Notes under the pieces: generated by a model
Told to the model about the DNA's origin: nothing
The model's database searches: none
What the model saw: the letters and a program-made list of their open reading frames with translations, nothing else
Assembly: GCA_903813345.2 (NCBI GenBank)
Contig: CAIIXF020000012.1
Coordinates: 17,803,520-17,867,519, forward strand
Reading direction: 5' to 3'
Source of the DNA: Owenia fusiformis
Lineage: Eukaryota > Annelida > Polychaeta > Sabellida > Oweniidae
DNA length: 64,000 nt
Position numbers and translations under genes: made by a program
Part shown: positions 47,300-57,748 of the stretch, piece after piece
Layout of the letters: each line of letters opens with the position of its first letter
How positions within the stretch are numbered: position 1 is the stretch's first letter

Positions 47300-47769
47300 C
47301 TGGAAAGGAGTTAAGAATATTTTGTTCATAAAATGTAGAAAAATGAGAAAAAAAGTGATCTACTTTTTAAAGTACAAAATAAGGAAATAATATGAAAACC
47401 CTGTTTCCTTACGATCACCTTCGCCCTTGCAATGCAACCTTGCTATTTACTTGTTGTCCAAAAATTATTGGAATATTTCGACTTTATAACTTTTTTCTTC
47501 TGAAAATATCACATTTGGTTATTTGGTTTAACTGTTTGCAAAATGGCCATTCAAATTAATAATAAGAATGAAAATAATGGCACAGTAGTCTCTAGATTTC
47601 ATATGTTTAGGTTCAACTACTTGCCTTTGATTGAAGCATTGTAACATTGTAGTACTGCACTTTCAGAAAAATCAATTTGAGGAAATTAAGTTGACAATAA
47701 AAATATCGTACGATAGATTACAACTGGAGGCAAAACTTATTGGGTTTCCTGAAGACTAGTGATGGAATT

Positions 47770-48105
47770 GTCACGTTCGATAACCATATTTTATAAACAG
47801 GCCTTATTTGCCATTAATTGAAATTGATCTCAGAATGTTCGCTGTTGTTTTATGATTATTCTCTACAAGTTTGGATCAAGTAACTTAAATAGTAACCGTT
47901 AAACTGGTATAAACATTTCCAAAATTTCAATTAATGCTTTGTGCATGCTCGGCTCAGAGAGAGAGTGAGAGAGAGCACAAGCTCATGTTTGATCACATGA
48001 TCAGATGCTGCAATTTGATTGGGCATGGGTGTGCTTTAAATAAATTGTGTTCATGAATGCGAAAGAATATGAAAGAATTATGGGAGCTACTCTTTTTTCT
48101 GTACG
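47770..48105 (+). repeat. Diverged third copy of part of the 22-26 kb duplicated segment
   Basis: AAACAGGCCTTATTTGCCAT, GAATGTTCGCTGTTGTTTTA, ATTATTCTCTACAAGTTTGGATC and GAAAGAATTATGGGAGCTACTC line up in order with 23612-23700 and 24075-24115. It lacks the 240-bp MITE at the corresponding spot (TGCTTTGTGCATGCTCGG here), so it serves as an old empty site. A GA-rich microsatellite lies at 47956-47976. Confidence 0.7.
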
Positions 48106-48150
48106 TACCCTAGACAACAATTGACTGATGGAATATATTGGCTTACTGAA

Positions 48151-48638
48151 CAGCCCATTTCACTGTTTTATTTTGTCAGTAGAAATAAGAAATCGGGAGA
48201 CCATTGTGCAGTCATAGATGGAAAAGTATATTCATATTGTACATGAATGACATTTGTATATTTCAGATTATTTAGTTTTTTGTGCAATACGCCTATGCCC
48301 TTATACTTTATTTGCCAAAGTAGAAACAATCCAAGATATACAACTGTCTTTTGAAGATATGGTCAAAACAGAACTCTGTTATCTTGGATCAAAAAATGTT
48401 TGAAATAAAGCATGGTATTGTCACTTCCTGTTTTGTCATTTCCTGTTCAGTACCACTGCACCTTAACTTTGTTCATAAAGTGTCAAAAATGCCACATGTT
48501 TTGTCATTTCCTGTTAAGTACCAGGACACTTTAAATGTAAGCTTACGATTTATATTTTTCCATATATTATTGCACAATAATCTTTTGATTCCTTAAATAT
48601 TAGGGTTTACTGACGCAATAAAACAACGAAATGGGCTG
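48151..48638. mobile_element. Copy of the GACCATTGTGCAAT foldback MITE (diverged)
   Basis: The left arm CAGCCCATTTCACTG... GGGAGACCATTGTGCAGTCA... and the right arm ...TTTTCCATATATTATTGCACAATAATC...GAAATGGGCTG are inverted relative to each other and match the better preserved copy at 49336-49726. The centre differs and contains TGTCATTTCCTGTTAAGTACC repeats. TSD unclear. Confidence 0.72.
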
Positions 48639-48639
48639 C

Positions 48640-49330
48640 AGTGTGTTGATAAAGTGATGTGAAACATAAACTTATAAATATTTGTTTACAAAAAAGATCG
48701 CGATCTATAGGCAGCCGCCGCATAAGCTTACATCAAAAATAACTTATGATTCATATGTACATGAAGCTTATACTATCTTCTTTATGAATATGAAGGCAAT
48801 TTATCTTTAGGGTTATTCTATCAAGAGAAATATTTAGAAATAAATGGGATAAATCCTTACCAAGAACAAGTTTTCCTCCATTATGATCATGTGTTTTTTC
48901 AACGAACAATCTGATTGGTTGAATTAGAAATAGCGGGAAATTATAAGGAGCATGCGCAAAAGCTTGAGTATTAACATGGGAGCATGTATTATTGCATAAT
49001 AAATTAGAGCAATTATCAAGGTGGGTAGGATAAATGCACCAGTCATATTTCCGCTGGTGTACTTGTGCGAAAGACCACACTACCATATCTGGAAATGTAC
49101 ATCGATAATTTTTTATGAAAAACCATAAATGCACTGTTCGTTGGCCAATATTTAGTCTATATCCGATCAGAGACATATAATGACAGAAATGAGTGACTCC
49201 TGTCTCTATCTTGAGAATTCAGTCTGTTTATCTTCTTGTCCCTCGTGTGGGAAAACAGGAAATTTTCTGCACAAAATTATCAATTCTAGGAAGCTTCAAT
49301 TTCCAAAAGTCAACGTAGCAACAATTCAAT
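48640..49330. other. No gene called; CCAAT and GCATGCGC words present
   Basis: A 141-codon minus frame (48751-49176) spans this piece, without a family signature. Near 48905-48955 the minus strand has GCGCATGCTCC and AACCAATCAGATTG, and 48861-48881 could encode MEENLFL before a GTAAGG donor; the following candidate exon (47191-47299) is not in phase. I do not call a gene. Confidence 0.35.
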
Positions 49331-49335
49331 TAGTA

Positions 49336-49726
49336 GAGTCCATTTCACTGCTTCATTCATTCAGTAGAACGGCAAAAATAAGAAATTGGGAGACCATTGT
49401 GCAATAATATATGGAAACGTATATTCATAATGTACATGAATGACATCTGTATATTTCAGATTTTTTAGTTTTTTGTGCAATAAGCCTGTGCCGTCTTGTA
49501 ATTTGAAGAATTTCAGCCATGTTAATCTTATTGAAAATAACATGGCAGAGAAACATCCAAATATAAGAGGCCACACACTTTATAAGCCAAACTAGAAGCA
49601 ATCCAAGATATACAAATGTCATTCATGTACATTATGAATATACTTTTCCATATATTATTGCACAATAGTCTCCCAATTTCTTATATTTGCCGTTCTACTG
49701 ACGAAATGAAGAAATGAAATGGACTC
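49336..49726. mobile_element. 391-bp foldback MITE, TSD TAGTA
   Basis: GAGTCCATTTC (49336) and GAAATGGACTC (49716-49726) are perfect inverted ends, flanked by TAGTA (49331-49335 and 49727-49731). The arms extend about 120 bp with high similarity (AGTAGAACGGCAAAAATAAG against CTTATATTTGCCGTTCTACT). Two overlapping minus frames at 49361-49622 are shadows. No transposase. Family shared with 48151-48638. Confidence 0.9.
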
Positions 49727-49970
49727 TAGTACGGTCCCGGGAGTAAGATACAATTAAATGCTACAAAAAAGTAACATAGCATATTGTCAAGTGGAAATAA
49801 AGCTAGGGCAAGTCACAAATATGCAAATTAATTTACCCAAACGGCCATTTTGAATGGCACTTCCTATGTAAACAAATATTTTCTATCCCATATTTTAACA
49901 TATATGGGCTATAGTCTGAATATTTTACATTCTATAAAAATATTCTCCACACTATTTTCTAGGTTCTTTA

Positions 49971-50084
49971 CAGGTCCGTAGTCAAAATCATGCAGTTTTG
50001 TCAAAAAGCCCCCCCCCCCCCACCTCCTAGGCAAAAGGCTCACCTTGGTACCGCTCCCCCTAGTAAAAGCTGGCTACGGGTCTG
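49971..50084. mobile_element. 114-bp MITE, TIR CAGGTCCGTAG, TSD CTTTA
   Basis: CAGGTCCGTAG at the left and CTACGGGTCTG at the right are flanked by CTTTA (49966-49970, 50085-50089). Inside, AAAATCATGCAGTTTTGTC and a C-run are shared with 52174-52366, identifying one family with 5-bp target duplications. Confidence 0.82.
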
Positions 50085-50199
50085 CTTTAGTGCACCCTTT
50101 GTGAAAAATTGACAATGTTGGGAAGGAGGAGATCATATTTTAAAATAACATTGGGCTATAATGAGGCATCAAAATTCCAATCGTACACTACAGACTTAC

Positions 50200-50402
50200 C
50201 TCAAACTTGTACTATGAACTCGTGTGTTCTATTTCCGCTGTTCTTCCCGTCTTTGTTTTCGTACATGTCTGGTTGGCACAGTTCTTGACTGAATAGGGTA
50301 AAGGAGTCGCCCGGCAATTTCTTTACTTGAAGGATACATTGCTCCTCCAAATGAGTTTCCAGCTTTAGTTTGTTATCAGGTAAAATAAATGTTACTTGTA
50401 AA
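50200..50402 (-). other. Candidate exon (minus strand), 203 bp
   Basis: An acceptor (GTGTTTTATTTTCAG) ends at 50403 and a perfect donor (TTTGAG then GTAAGTCTG) begins at 50199. One frame is open almost throughout: VTFILPDNKLKLETHLEEQC, ILQVKKLPGDSFTLFSQEL, then CQPDMYENKDGKNSGNRTHE, FIVQV and a TGA four bases before the donor. The composition looks coding and more GC-rich than its surroundings. If real it is an internal or last coding exon; an Ig-like fold is only a guess. No upstream exon could be identified. Confidence 0.4.
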
Positions 50403-50409
50403 CTGAAAA

Positions 50410-52050
50410 TAAAACACTATGTTGACCTCCACGTGGCAAAGCTTGGAACGAAGGAACTTGTCGCTCTATCATGTATTCATGTAATTCATTCGAGTAATGC
50501 CCATGTGCAGTCCGTGTAAACTTCAGCTAGACTACAATTGTTGCTACAATTAATTAGCTACATTATGATAAATTTTATCCAATAAGAGGCAAGGTAACTC
50601 GCAGTGTATTCAACAACAACAAAATTCATGGATCCCGGGGGATTCACTGTATGTAAATTTTGACGGTGGTGGTCCTTGGCAGGCTTAACCCTCAGATATC
50701 AATTTCCCATTACAATCTGTCAAATTTCAATGTGTTCCCATACCAACCAAAATAACGCCCAAAAGCCATACCAAATGCCCGAATATAGGACCAATGCCAT
50801 ACCATATGTCCAGATATACAAGCACAAATGATATACCAAATGTCTAAATATAGGACCAATATGCCATACCAAATGTCAAAGTAGAAAAAAGTTAATATTT
50901 AAACTGAAGAAGGCCCTGGGAACAAGGCAGAATTATGAAGAAAACAATCAAAAACAACCTCGAAGGTACCCCGTGTGCGCCGAGGATACCCGTCAAGGTT
51001 TATATACAGTGAACCCCCTTCATATCGCCTGTTCTATTTACACGCCTATTAAAGATATAGCTTATAAATACGCTCAAACATCAAACGCACTTAAATCTAA
51101 ATTTTGCAGAGTGAATTGAACATGAATAAGCACATGTATAGAAATCACTTTAAAAACAAAATAAATAGCATTTTGCATATAACAGATATACATATGAATG
51201 ACCCGCGGTGAGCAACCATACCGCATCGAGGATCGACCCCGGTGCGTTTACCCTTGACCCCAGACCGTTAGGTTTAAAATGTAACGCACCGTCCTTCGAA
51301 AATGGCGGTCATAGATATGTAAATGTACCTTGATAAATTCGGAAGAAAATTGAAGATCATTGAAACTGTAGGATTTCTTCTCAAAGAGATAATTGGAACA
51401 ACCAAAGATTTTTCAACGTAATAGATGTACATAGTGAACATACGTACATAGTGAACATACTAGTCTATGATATCCTTCCTTCAGAATTTTTTTCGATGAC
51501 TTTTCTCGTTCTTTATACATTTTACGAAAAAAATCCTCAGCAGTCTTTTTTTAGGCACATAAGTGCACTCTTTGTGCACGACTGGAAGATGTAGACAATG
51601 TGGGGAAGGAGTGATTCCTGTATAAAAAATAACATGTGACTCAATTGAGGAATTCAGAAAAATTCCGAAACATGCACCCTGGCCTTAAAATACTAAAGGT
51701 AAGATTTTATCATTGCCTATTCAACTTCATTTATTGAATTTAAAACGCGGGGAGGGTAAGGAATTTCACTCGCATCATTGCCCCCAGGGGTAAGGATTTG
51801 ATGGAGAATTTCTTCCCGGGAATGAGGAATTTGATTTGCATGAGCCCGGGAGTGGGGATATTTGAGTGAATTTGTTCCGTCCAGTATACACATTAGGAAA
51901 CAAAGGGACAAAAATCGAAGCAGCTCGTTTTTTTATGTTTCGGTGTTCGTCTTTTGATGCTCCTGAAATATTTCTACTTGACAACAATCAGAAAGAATAT
52001 GCATTTGCATGACATATTCTGCCAATCAAAAGAACTGGCATGATCAATTT
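50410..52050. other. No gene recognised
   Basis: Short repeats of the form ACCAATGCCATACCAAATGTC occur at 50750-50880. G/C-rich words (CCGAGGATACCCG, GAGGATCGACCCCGGTGCG) appear at 50985 and 51230, without tRNA structure. Small frames at 51717-51987 on the minus strand are not credible. Confidence 0.4.
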
Positions 52051-52173
52051 CTTCAGCAAATGCGTGACAAATACGCATATTGTGGGACAGATGACAGGCC
52101 TGTAAAAAACACTTTAAAAAACTTGTACGAGTGTCGATTTGTCCCGGTCAAACTGAACTTCACCCATAAAATG

Positions 52174-52366
52174 CGGGCCCGTAGCCAGGGGGTCCCCACT
52201 CCCCCTGGCCAAAAATTCTTTCAAAATCATGCAGTTTTTCACCATTTTGAGCACTTCTAAAGTGATTTTAGCCATATTTGGGCCAAAATTGTCGAATGTG
52301 AACCCCCCTGGACATTTTTGAAAATCGACCCCCCCCCCCCCTTGGCAAATCCTGGCTACGGGCCTG
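52174..52366. mobile_element. 193-bp MITE, TIR CGGGCCCGTAGCCAGG, TSD AAATG
   Basis: CGGGCCCGTAGCCAGG and CCTGGCTACGGGCCTG are near-perfect inverted ends; AAATG lies immediately outside on both sides (52169-52173, 52367-52371). C/G runs flank the arms and AAAATCATGCAGTTTTTCACC is shared with 49971-50084. The 100-codon minus frame (FRPVARICQGGGGVDF...) is a translation of the MITE end and explains many spurious predicted peptides of this type. Confidence 0.88.
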
Positions 52367-52605
52367 AAATGATCGTACATACAGCTATATTCTCCACTTT
52401 TGTTGACAAGTTGCAAACCAATAGTAATAATATATTAGTATTAATAAATAACACAATCTTCCATTTTTAACTGAACAAAATGGGACTTTAATACATCTGT
52501 AACACACTCATTATTAACATTTTTTAAAAGGCTCGCTGCATACATTACTTGAAGAAAAAAACATTCTTAACTAACCCCCCCTTAGGTCTGTGATATGTCA
52601 TTTAT

Positions 52606-53200
52606 ACCTTAGGCCTAAGGTAAATGTATTGAAGTTTTCAATAATAAAACCTTAGGCCTAAGGTCAAGTATATGACTAAACCATTAATTATTGAGACCTT
52701 AGGGCTAAGGTCATGTAAACGGTATATATATCGACGAGACCTTAGGCCTAAGGTCGGGTGTATAAGGAAACCATTCGAATTCATTGATGAGACGTTAGGC
52801 CTAAGGTCATGTTAATCACAATACGGTATATTGACGAGACCTTAGGCCTAAGGTCGAGTGTATAAGGAAATCATTCATTAATGAGACCTTAGTCCTAAGG
52901 TCAGTTAATTTACAATTAAAATGTCATATCGATAATTATGAGACTTTAGGTTTGAGGTCAAGTGTATTAGTAAATCATTCATTGATGACACGCAATGCCT
53001 TACATCAGTTAAATTACGATTTACAGTATATATCGACGAGACCTTAGGACTAAGGTCTGGTACATAGGGAAACCATTCACGAATGAGACCTTTGGCCTAA
53101 GATAAGTAAATTAACAATATTTGATATATTAATGGGACCTTAGTCCTAAGGTCCGTTATAAAAGGAGACCATTTATTCATGGAACCTTAGGCCTAAGGTC
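52606..53200. repeat. Array of ~13 palindromes GACCTTAGGCCTAAGGTC
   Basis: The 16-18-bp perfect palindrome (A)CCTTAGGCCTAAGG(T) or a near copy starts near 52606, 52649, 52695, 52738, 52791, 52838, 52885, 52942, 52988 (degenerate), 53040, 53086, 53136 and 53183, that is every 43-57 bp. Two spacer types alternate: one with AAGGAAACCATTCATT, another with ACAATACGGTATATTGAC, making a ~95-100-bp dimer. Variation inside the palindrome is partly compensatory: AGTCCT in the centre (52885, 53136) and AGGACT (53040) replace AGGCCT. The palindromes are better kept than the spacers. Function unknown; a binding-site array or a hairpin-prone satellite. Confidence 0.93.
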
Positions 53201-53470
53201 AGTGAAATATAAGTGTGACATCTGACCCTTGATGACCAATGTTTAAGTGACCTAAGATCAAGGTCATTCCAAGGTTAGAGGTTGATTTCTTGATATTAGG
53301 CATTTTAATGCGTTTGGGGGCTGTTGTGACCCTTGGTGACCCATGATAATGTGGCCTGAGGTCAAGGTCAATGTTTTTGGGTCAACGCCATTTCAAGGTG
53401 AAAGGTTAATATCTAAGTGTGACTATTGGCGACCCATGATTAGGTGACCCTAAGGTATTTCGCGTTTCAA
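53201..53470 (+). repeat. Direct repeats rich in TGACC/AGGTCA half-sites
   Basis: Two to three ~110-bp imperfect repeats contain TGACCCTTGGTGACCCATGA-like text and GAGGTCAAGGTCAATG (about 53360). AGGTCA and TCAAGGTCA are nuclear-receptor half-sites (ERR/SF-1 type), but they occur here inside repeats, so regulatory meaning is doubtful. Confidence 0.5.
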
Positions 53471-53696
53471 GCCCTTTGGACAAGTTAACCTCGCTTAAAG
53501 AATCAGTTGAGGTCAAACGATCAAGATACATGTATTTAGCATTTTTGGGGGACTGCGCGGATGTTTAAATGCATATGAAGAAATGTGTACAGAGATTCAG
53601 ACATCGACTTATTTCCGCCGCTATTACAGTGATTATTTATCGTCATCACCAACATTGTTAAAAGTGAAAGCTATACTTTGAATCTATTATTCACTA

Positions 53697-53950
53697 TAAG
53701 GGAAGAGGGGGAGAAACCCCAAGGTCCAAAGATGACATACGCTTATAATGTAAATCTGTATTGAGATGACATCGTCGCTGATTGGTTTAACGAGTCAATC
53801 GTTGATTGGTTTAAAACTAGGTCAATTTGAAAACTTTGAAACCAAGATGGAGGGAAGTATGAATATACGTACTTCCGGGAAAGGAGGTGCGCGAAGGAGG
53901 AAATCGTATGCCATCAATTGAATCATGGGGTTTTCCCTCTTCTTCTTTAA
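53697..53950. mobile_element. Probable MITE related to 34.5-kb repeat
   Basis: GGGAAGAGGGGGAGAAACCCC at the left pairs inversely with GGGGTTTTCCCTCTTCTTC at the right. It shares AAAGATGACATACGCTTATAATGTAAA with 34581-34610. TSD not defined. GATTGGTTTAA recurs inside. Confidence 0.55.
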
Positions 53951-54119
53951 GGGCCAGCAATTCGCCATATAGCGTATTGTATTGCAGCATGTGCATCATC
54001 CAAGCATACATAATGTCACTGCAGATCAACTACGTGTGTCCCTGATACTGGATACATTTAGAAAAGAATGCCTTACATGAAACTAAATATATCTGAGAAA
54101 CTTTATTCACATGTTCACG

Positions 54120-54660
54120 CCCGGTGATCGTGAAAATGGGACGGAGGGGAGGGGGGAGCAAGCAATTTCTGGTAGAAAAATGAACAAATCTGCAAAAATT
54201 ATTTTTTCAAGAAAAGGTTTATGATTTAATTGCTTAACTAATAGGCGCACGGTATGGTAAAATATGTGACGTATTCTACGATTTTTTTAGCCGATTCTTC
54301 TTAGGTATAAGATCTATTAAAAAAGGCGCAGCGCCACCAACGTTCAAAAGTCAATGTTTTTGCTTTAAATCAAGCATCAACGGTCTACACAACCTGCAAT
54401 AAATATTTGTAAGTGACATTATCATCATAAAATTAATGACCTTAATGACTATACAAAATACGTTTCCATACGTTGTATAAAAAATAATCGAAAATAATTA
54501 AAGTGGGACGGAGGGGGGGGGACGGAGGGGGGGGAGCAAAATGTTTACTTGTGAACATCTAAAAGGACTTCAAGGAATTTAGACATTACTGATCGTATCT
54601 TGCACTGACGGGGCATGCCCCCCCCCCCCCTTGGAAAAAAATCTCTAAATGTCTACACAT
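54120..54660. repeat. GGGACGGAGGGG tracts and poly-C; no gene
   Basis: GGGACGGAGGGGAGGGGGGAGCAA at 54138 is echoed by GGGACGGAGGGGGGGGGACGGAGG at 54505; a C-run follows GGGGCATGC near 54610. These tracts look like MITE ends in an arrangement I could not resolve. Confidence 0.45.
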
Positions 54661-54744
54661 GAATATATATTAATTCTTTATATTCTCACCCGTCTAAATA
54701 ATATACAAATATCAGTATTCAAGATGTGCACGAGTATTGATTAA

Positions 54745-55298
54745 TTCACAAGCCAACTCAACATCTCAAGAAGTCATGAAATTATCACTAATCGACTTAG
54801 AGCTGATCTCCAGTTTAAAGCCCAGTTATATGCTCACAACTTTAATTTTATTGATACTCCTTATTGTACATGTGGACTTCCCCAGACCTTGAAACATGTT
54901 TTCTTTCACTGCCTACTATTAACTGCAGAGAGAGAAAAGTTATTTAAAGATATCAATGAAATAGCACAAATTGAACATAGAAATCAAAATTACTTGAACT
55001 TATTTAAGCATGGAAGTCTTGACATCTCCTTAGATAAAAATTCACTTATTTTGACAACTGTTGCAACTTTTCTTCACACCAACAACTTGGCTTTCAAAAC
55101 CTAACGAGTACCGACCCGGCTTCCAGACCTGATATCACCCAAGACCCAGGAAACTTATGTGCCTGACCAACACACATTTGCTATTGTATTACATTATTTG
55201 TGCTTATTTGCTTCTCTATAATGCTGAAAGGCGATCGAGGAGTTCTTGTGTAAAATATTTTACTGATATAAATAAATAAAGAAATGAATAAAAAAAAA
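54745..55298 (+). mobile_element. 5'-truncated LINE insertion, 11-bp TSD GTATTGATTAA
   Basis: GTATTGATTAA occurs directly before (54734-54744) and after (55299-55309) the 554-bp insertion, which ends in (ATAAATAA)n plus poly-A. The coding part covers only the ORF2 C-terminus: in one frame to the stop near 55102, RLRADLQFKAQLYAHNFNF, then IDTPYCTCGLPQTLKHVFFH followed by C. The C-x-C-x8-H-x4-C spacing is the zinc-finger-like motif at the ORF2 end of several LINE clades (I, R1, jockey groups). No stop interrupts the frame, so the insertion is fairly young. Confidence 0.92.
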
Positions 55299-55309
55299 GT
55301 ATTGATTAA

Positions 55310-56365
55310 AGTCATGACAGCACAACTTGGTTTTAAAGTTTGCTTTCCCCCAAGCCTTTCTTTAAAGTTACTTATTCTCGGTTTGCTCAAAATCCAATTC
55401 ATTCAACTTTGGTTAATGAGAATATGAAAACCAAAGCAGGAATTGATATAACATAATTAGATGAGGGGCAGCATCCCCCTCAATACATATGCAATGGATG
55501 TTACAGAACAATAAATTGAAAATAATCACCATTAACTTCATCATTTGCGATCACCACATATTTTCTCTCTTACATGTTCTAAAGTCATTGATTCACAATT
55601 CTTTGTTTCACGTTTACACCGCTACCAGTATGACTATGCTACATGTTAAATCCCTATCTAGGTCCATTAAGCTGTCAACGCAAACATTAAATGTAGTTTC
55701 ATATTCCAGCAAGTTGCAGAAGTTGCTTCTCAAAACAGAATTAGGGTTTTGGTAGAACCAGATTTGTGGTACTGTACACAGAGAAATATATTTCATTTCT
55801 CATCGTTTAGGGTTTTGAGATAATAATGTTGTTTATCTTATTTGACTAAGTTTGTTGACAAAATATAAATAAATGGACTGAATACTGTTGAAAAATCATT
55901 GTTAAGATTAAATAAGATTTCGTTGATTTATTTCTGAAAGATTACGCTAATATAAAGAGTTTACAGTAATATAGAAGAAACCAAACTGCTTTTAACTACC
56001 CTTTACATTTTAAATGTAGCAAACGTTAATTATCATTAATATTATCTATTGATAAGAGGATTGATAAGAGGATACAGGATAGTTGACTTTGCAAACTCTT
56101 GTTGCGATTTTTATAATCTTTTCAGTTGCAAAATGTTGGTCATTTTTTAACATTTTACAAATACTGTTCAAAGAGTTTGAGTGAATATTAGTCGGTATTA
56201 TAGTGACTACAAATTGTAGCATTCTACACAGCTTTACATTTGATCATAATAAGACATATTAACTTTATGCCTTATCAATGCTAAGTAGTTACACTCTTCC
56301 AAAATTCATACTACAGAGGTATTAGATGACAAACAAACTGACCTCTGCTGAACAAATATATACAG
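55310..56365. other. No gene recognised
   Basis: AT-rich; the 88-codon plus frame at 55489-55755 has an opposite-strand shadow and no family signature. Confidence 0.45.
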
Positions 56366-56366
56366 A

Positions 56367-56506
56367 ATATCACATCATTTTGAGTGATATCATTTTTATC
56401 GCCGAGTTGATATCAAATATCAACACGAGTGAGCGAAGCGAATGAGTGTTGATATTTGATATCTACGAGGCGATAAAATGATATCACGAGAAATTATGTG
56501 ATATTG
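56367..56506. repeat. Long hairpin with GAGTGAGCGAAGCGAATGAG loop
   Basis: GTGATATCATTTTTATCGCC... (56384-56426) pairs with ...GGCGATAAAATGATATCAC (to 56487), with a loop GAGTGAGCGAAGCGAATGA. Outer arms AATATCACA and TGTGATATT extend the structure to 56367-56506. AATATCACACGGAT words reappear at 56830-56925, so the foldback element may run to about 57000. Loop words of the GAGCGAAGCGA type are common in foldback repeats; no coding content. Confidence 0.8.
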
Positions 56507-57748
56507 GGTTTATCCCATGATTACAATCACCTTGTGATGTTCTGATCCAATTTCCAGGACATTGGCAGACAATATACATGTAAACTAGAAATTAGAATAT
56601 CAATTTAATATTTGAAACACTTTATTTTAACAATTAAAAGTAAATAACATGATACAGTTTGTTATAAATACCATTTTTAATCGTTAGTTAGCTGCCTTCT
56701 AATCAAATTATATACACAATCGTAATTCAATACGCCAATGAAACTTTAAGAGAATAATTTAACGGACCTATTTTCTCGAAAGAGAATAAATTATCTGACC
56801 TAATTTCCAACAATATTGTGGCGCGAAATGCAAATGTGATATCACACGGATATGCGTGAGATTAACGATATCACACGCATATGAGTTTGATAAACGATTT
56901 TCTGGAAAATATCACACGGATTTCAATCATATCAGAAATATCAATAGCTGTTATTGTACAGATAACACATTAATCGTGAGATAAATCTTTATAACCCAGC
57001 CATGCATTGTGTGCTTGTTGGCACAATCAAACCTTGTTCAATGTTTTTTATTCTACTTTCTATTCTAAGTGTCAATCTATCCCAAATAGTCATGATTTGT
57101 AAAATGGCTCAAAATAATCGTGTCCACGAGGAGTAGACCAATGAAACTTAGCTGAAGGATAATACATTAGACCGTTCATAATTGTGTTAAATATGACACT
57201 AAACTCATTCAGGATGACTGTGTTATCAAGATTGGTTTATGTTACCCTTTTGGCCCACCCTTTACAAACCGTAGTGAATGCTTAAAAATAAATAATCTTC
57301 TCAATGTTCTGCTCTTTTTTGGAATGCTTTGAGGTAGTTGTAATATTGTTATTTTGGAAGTTCCACTTTCACAGGCATTATTTCAATTGGTGTTTTTATC
57401 AAAAATTGATAGAGGTTTTTTGTTAATTCTGATAATTGTATAAATCCAGTGGCGTAGCGTCGTTTACGCAAAGTACGCAAATGCGTCCACTGGAACAATC
57501 CAATGTTTATCTGAATATTTGGAAATTCTAAATTTCTCAAGTTTTAATAAGCAAAGCCATTGTTCAACCTTATCATTTCGTATCTTTGAACAGGGTTCAA
57601 CCATAGAAATTAGGTGTTTATTTTAGTCCCGACATGTCATTAATGATTCTATGGCTGGTCCTATGGAAAAGTTCCTGAAGGTTAATGTTTCTGTAAAACT
57701 GAACTTGGGCCCTTTGTCCTTTTGATATGAGACTGCTGTAATTGAGTA

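Noticed and set aside
48751-49176. 141-codon minus frame, possibly starting an exon MEENLFL
   Set aside because: No domain recognised, first-exon model not in phase with the next candidate exon; kept only as a note.
51200-51290. Possible tRNA T-arm (GGGGTCGATCCTCG on the minus strand)
   Set aside because: No box A at the right distance and no acceptor pairing.
52114-52416. 100-codon minus frame (RPVARICQGGGG...)
   Set aside because: Translation of a MITE end with poly-G; not a gene.
52606-53200. CRISPR-like array (palindromic repeats with spacers)
   Set aside because: Spacers are themselves repeated and alternate in two types, the setting is a metazoan genome and no cas gene exists; a palindromic tandem repeat.
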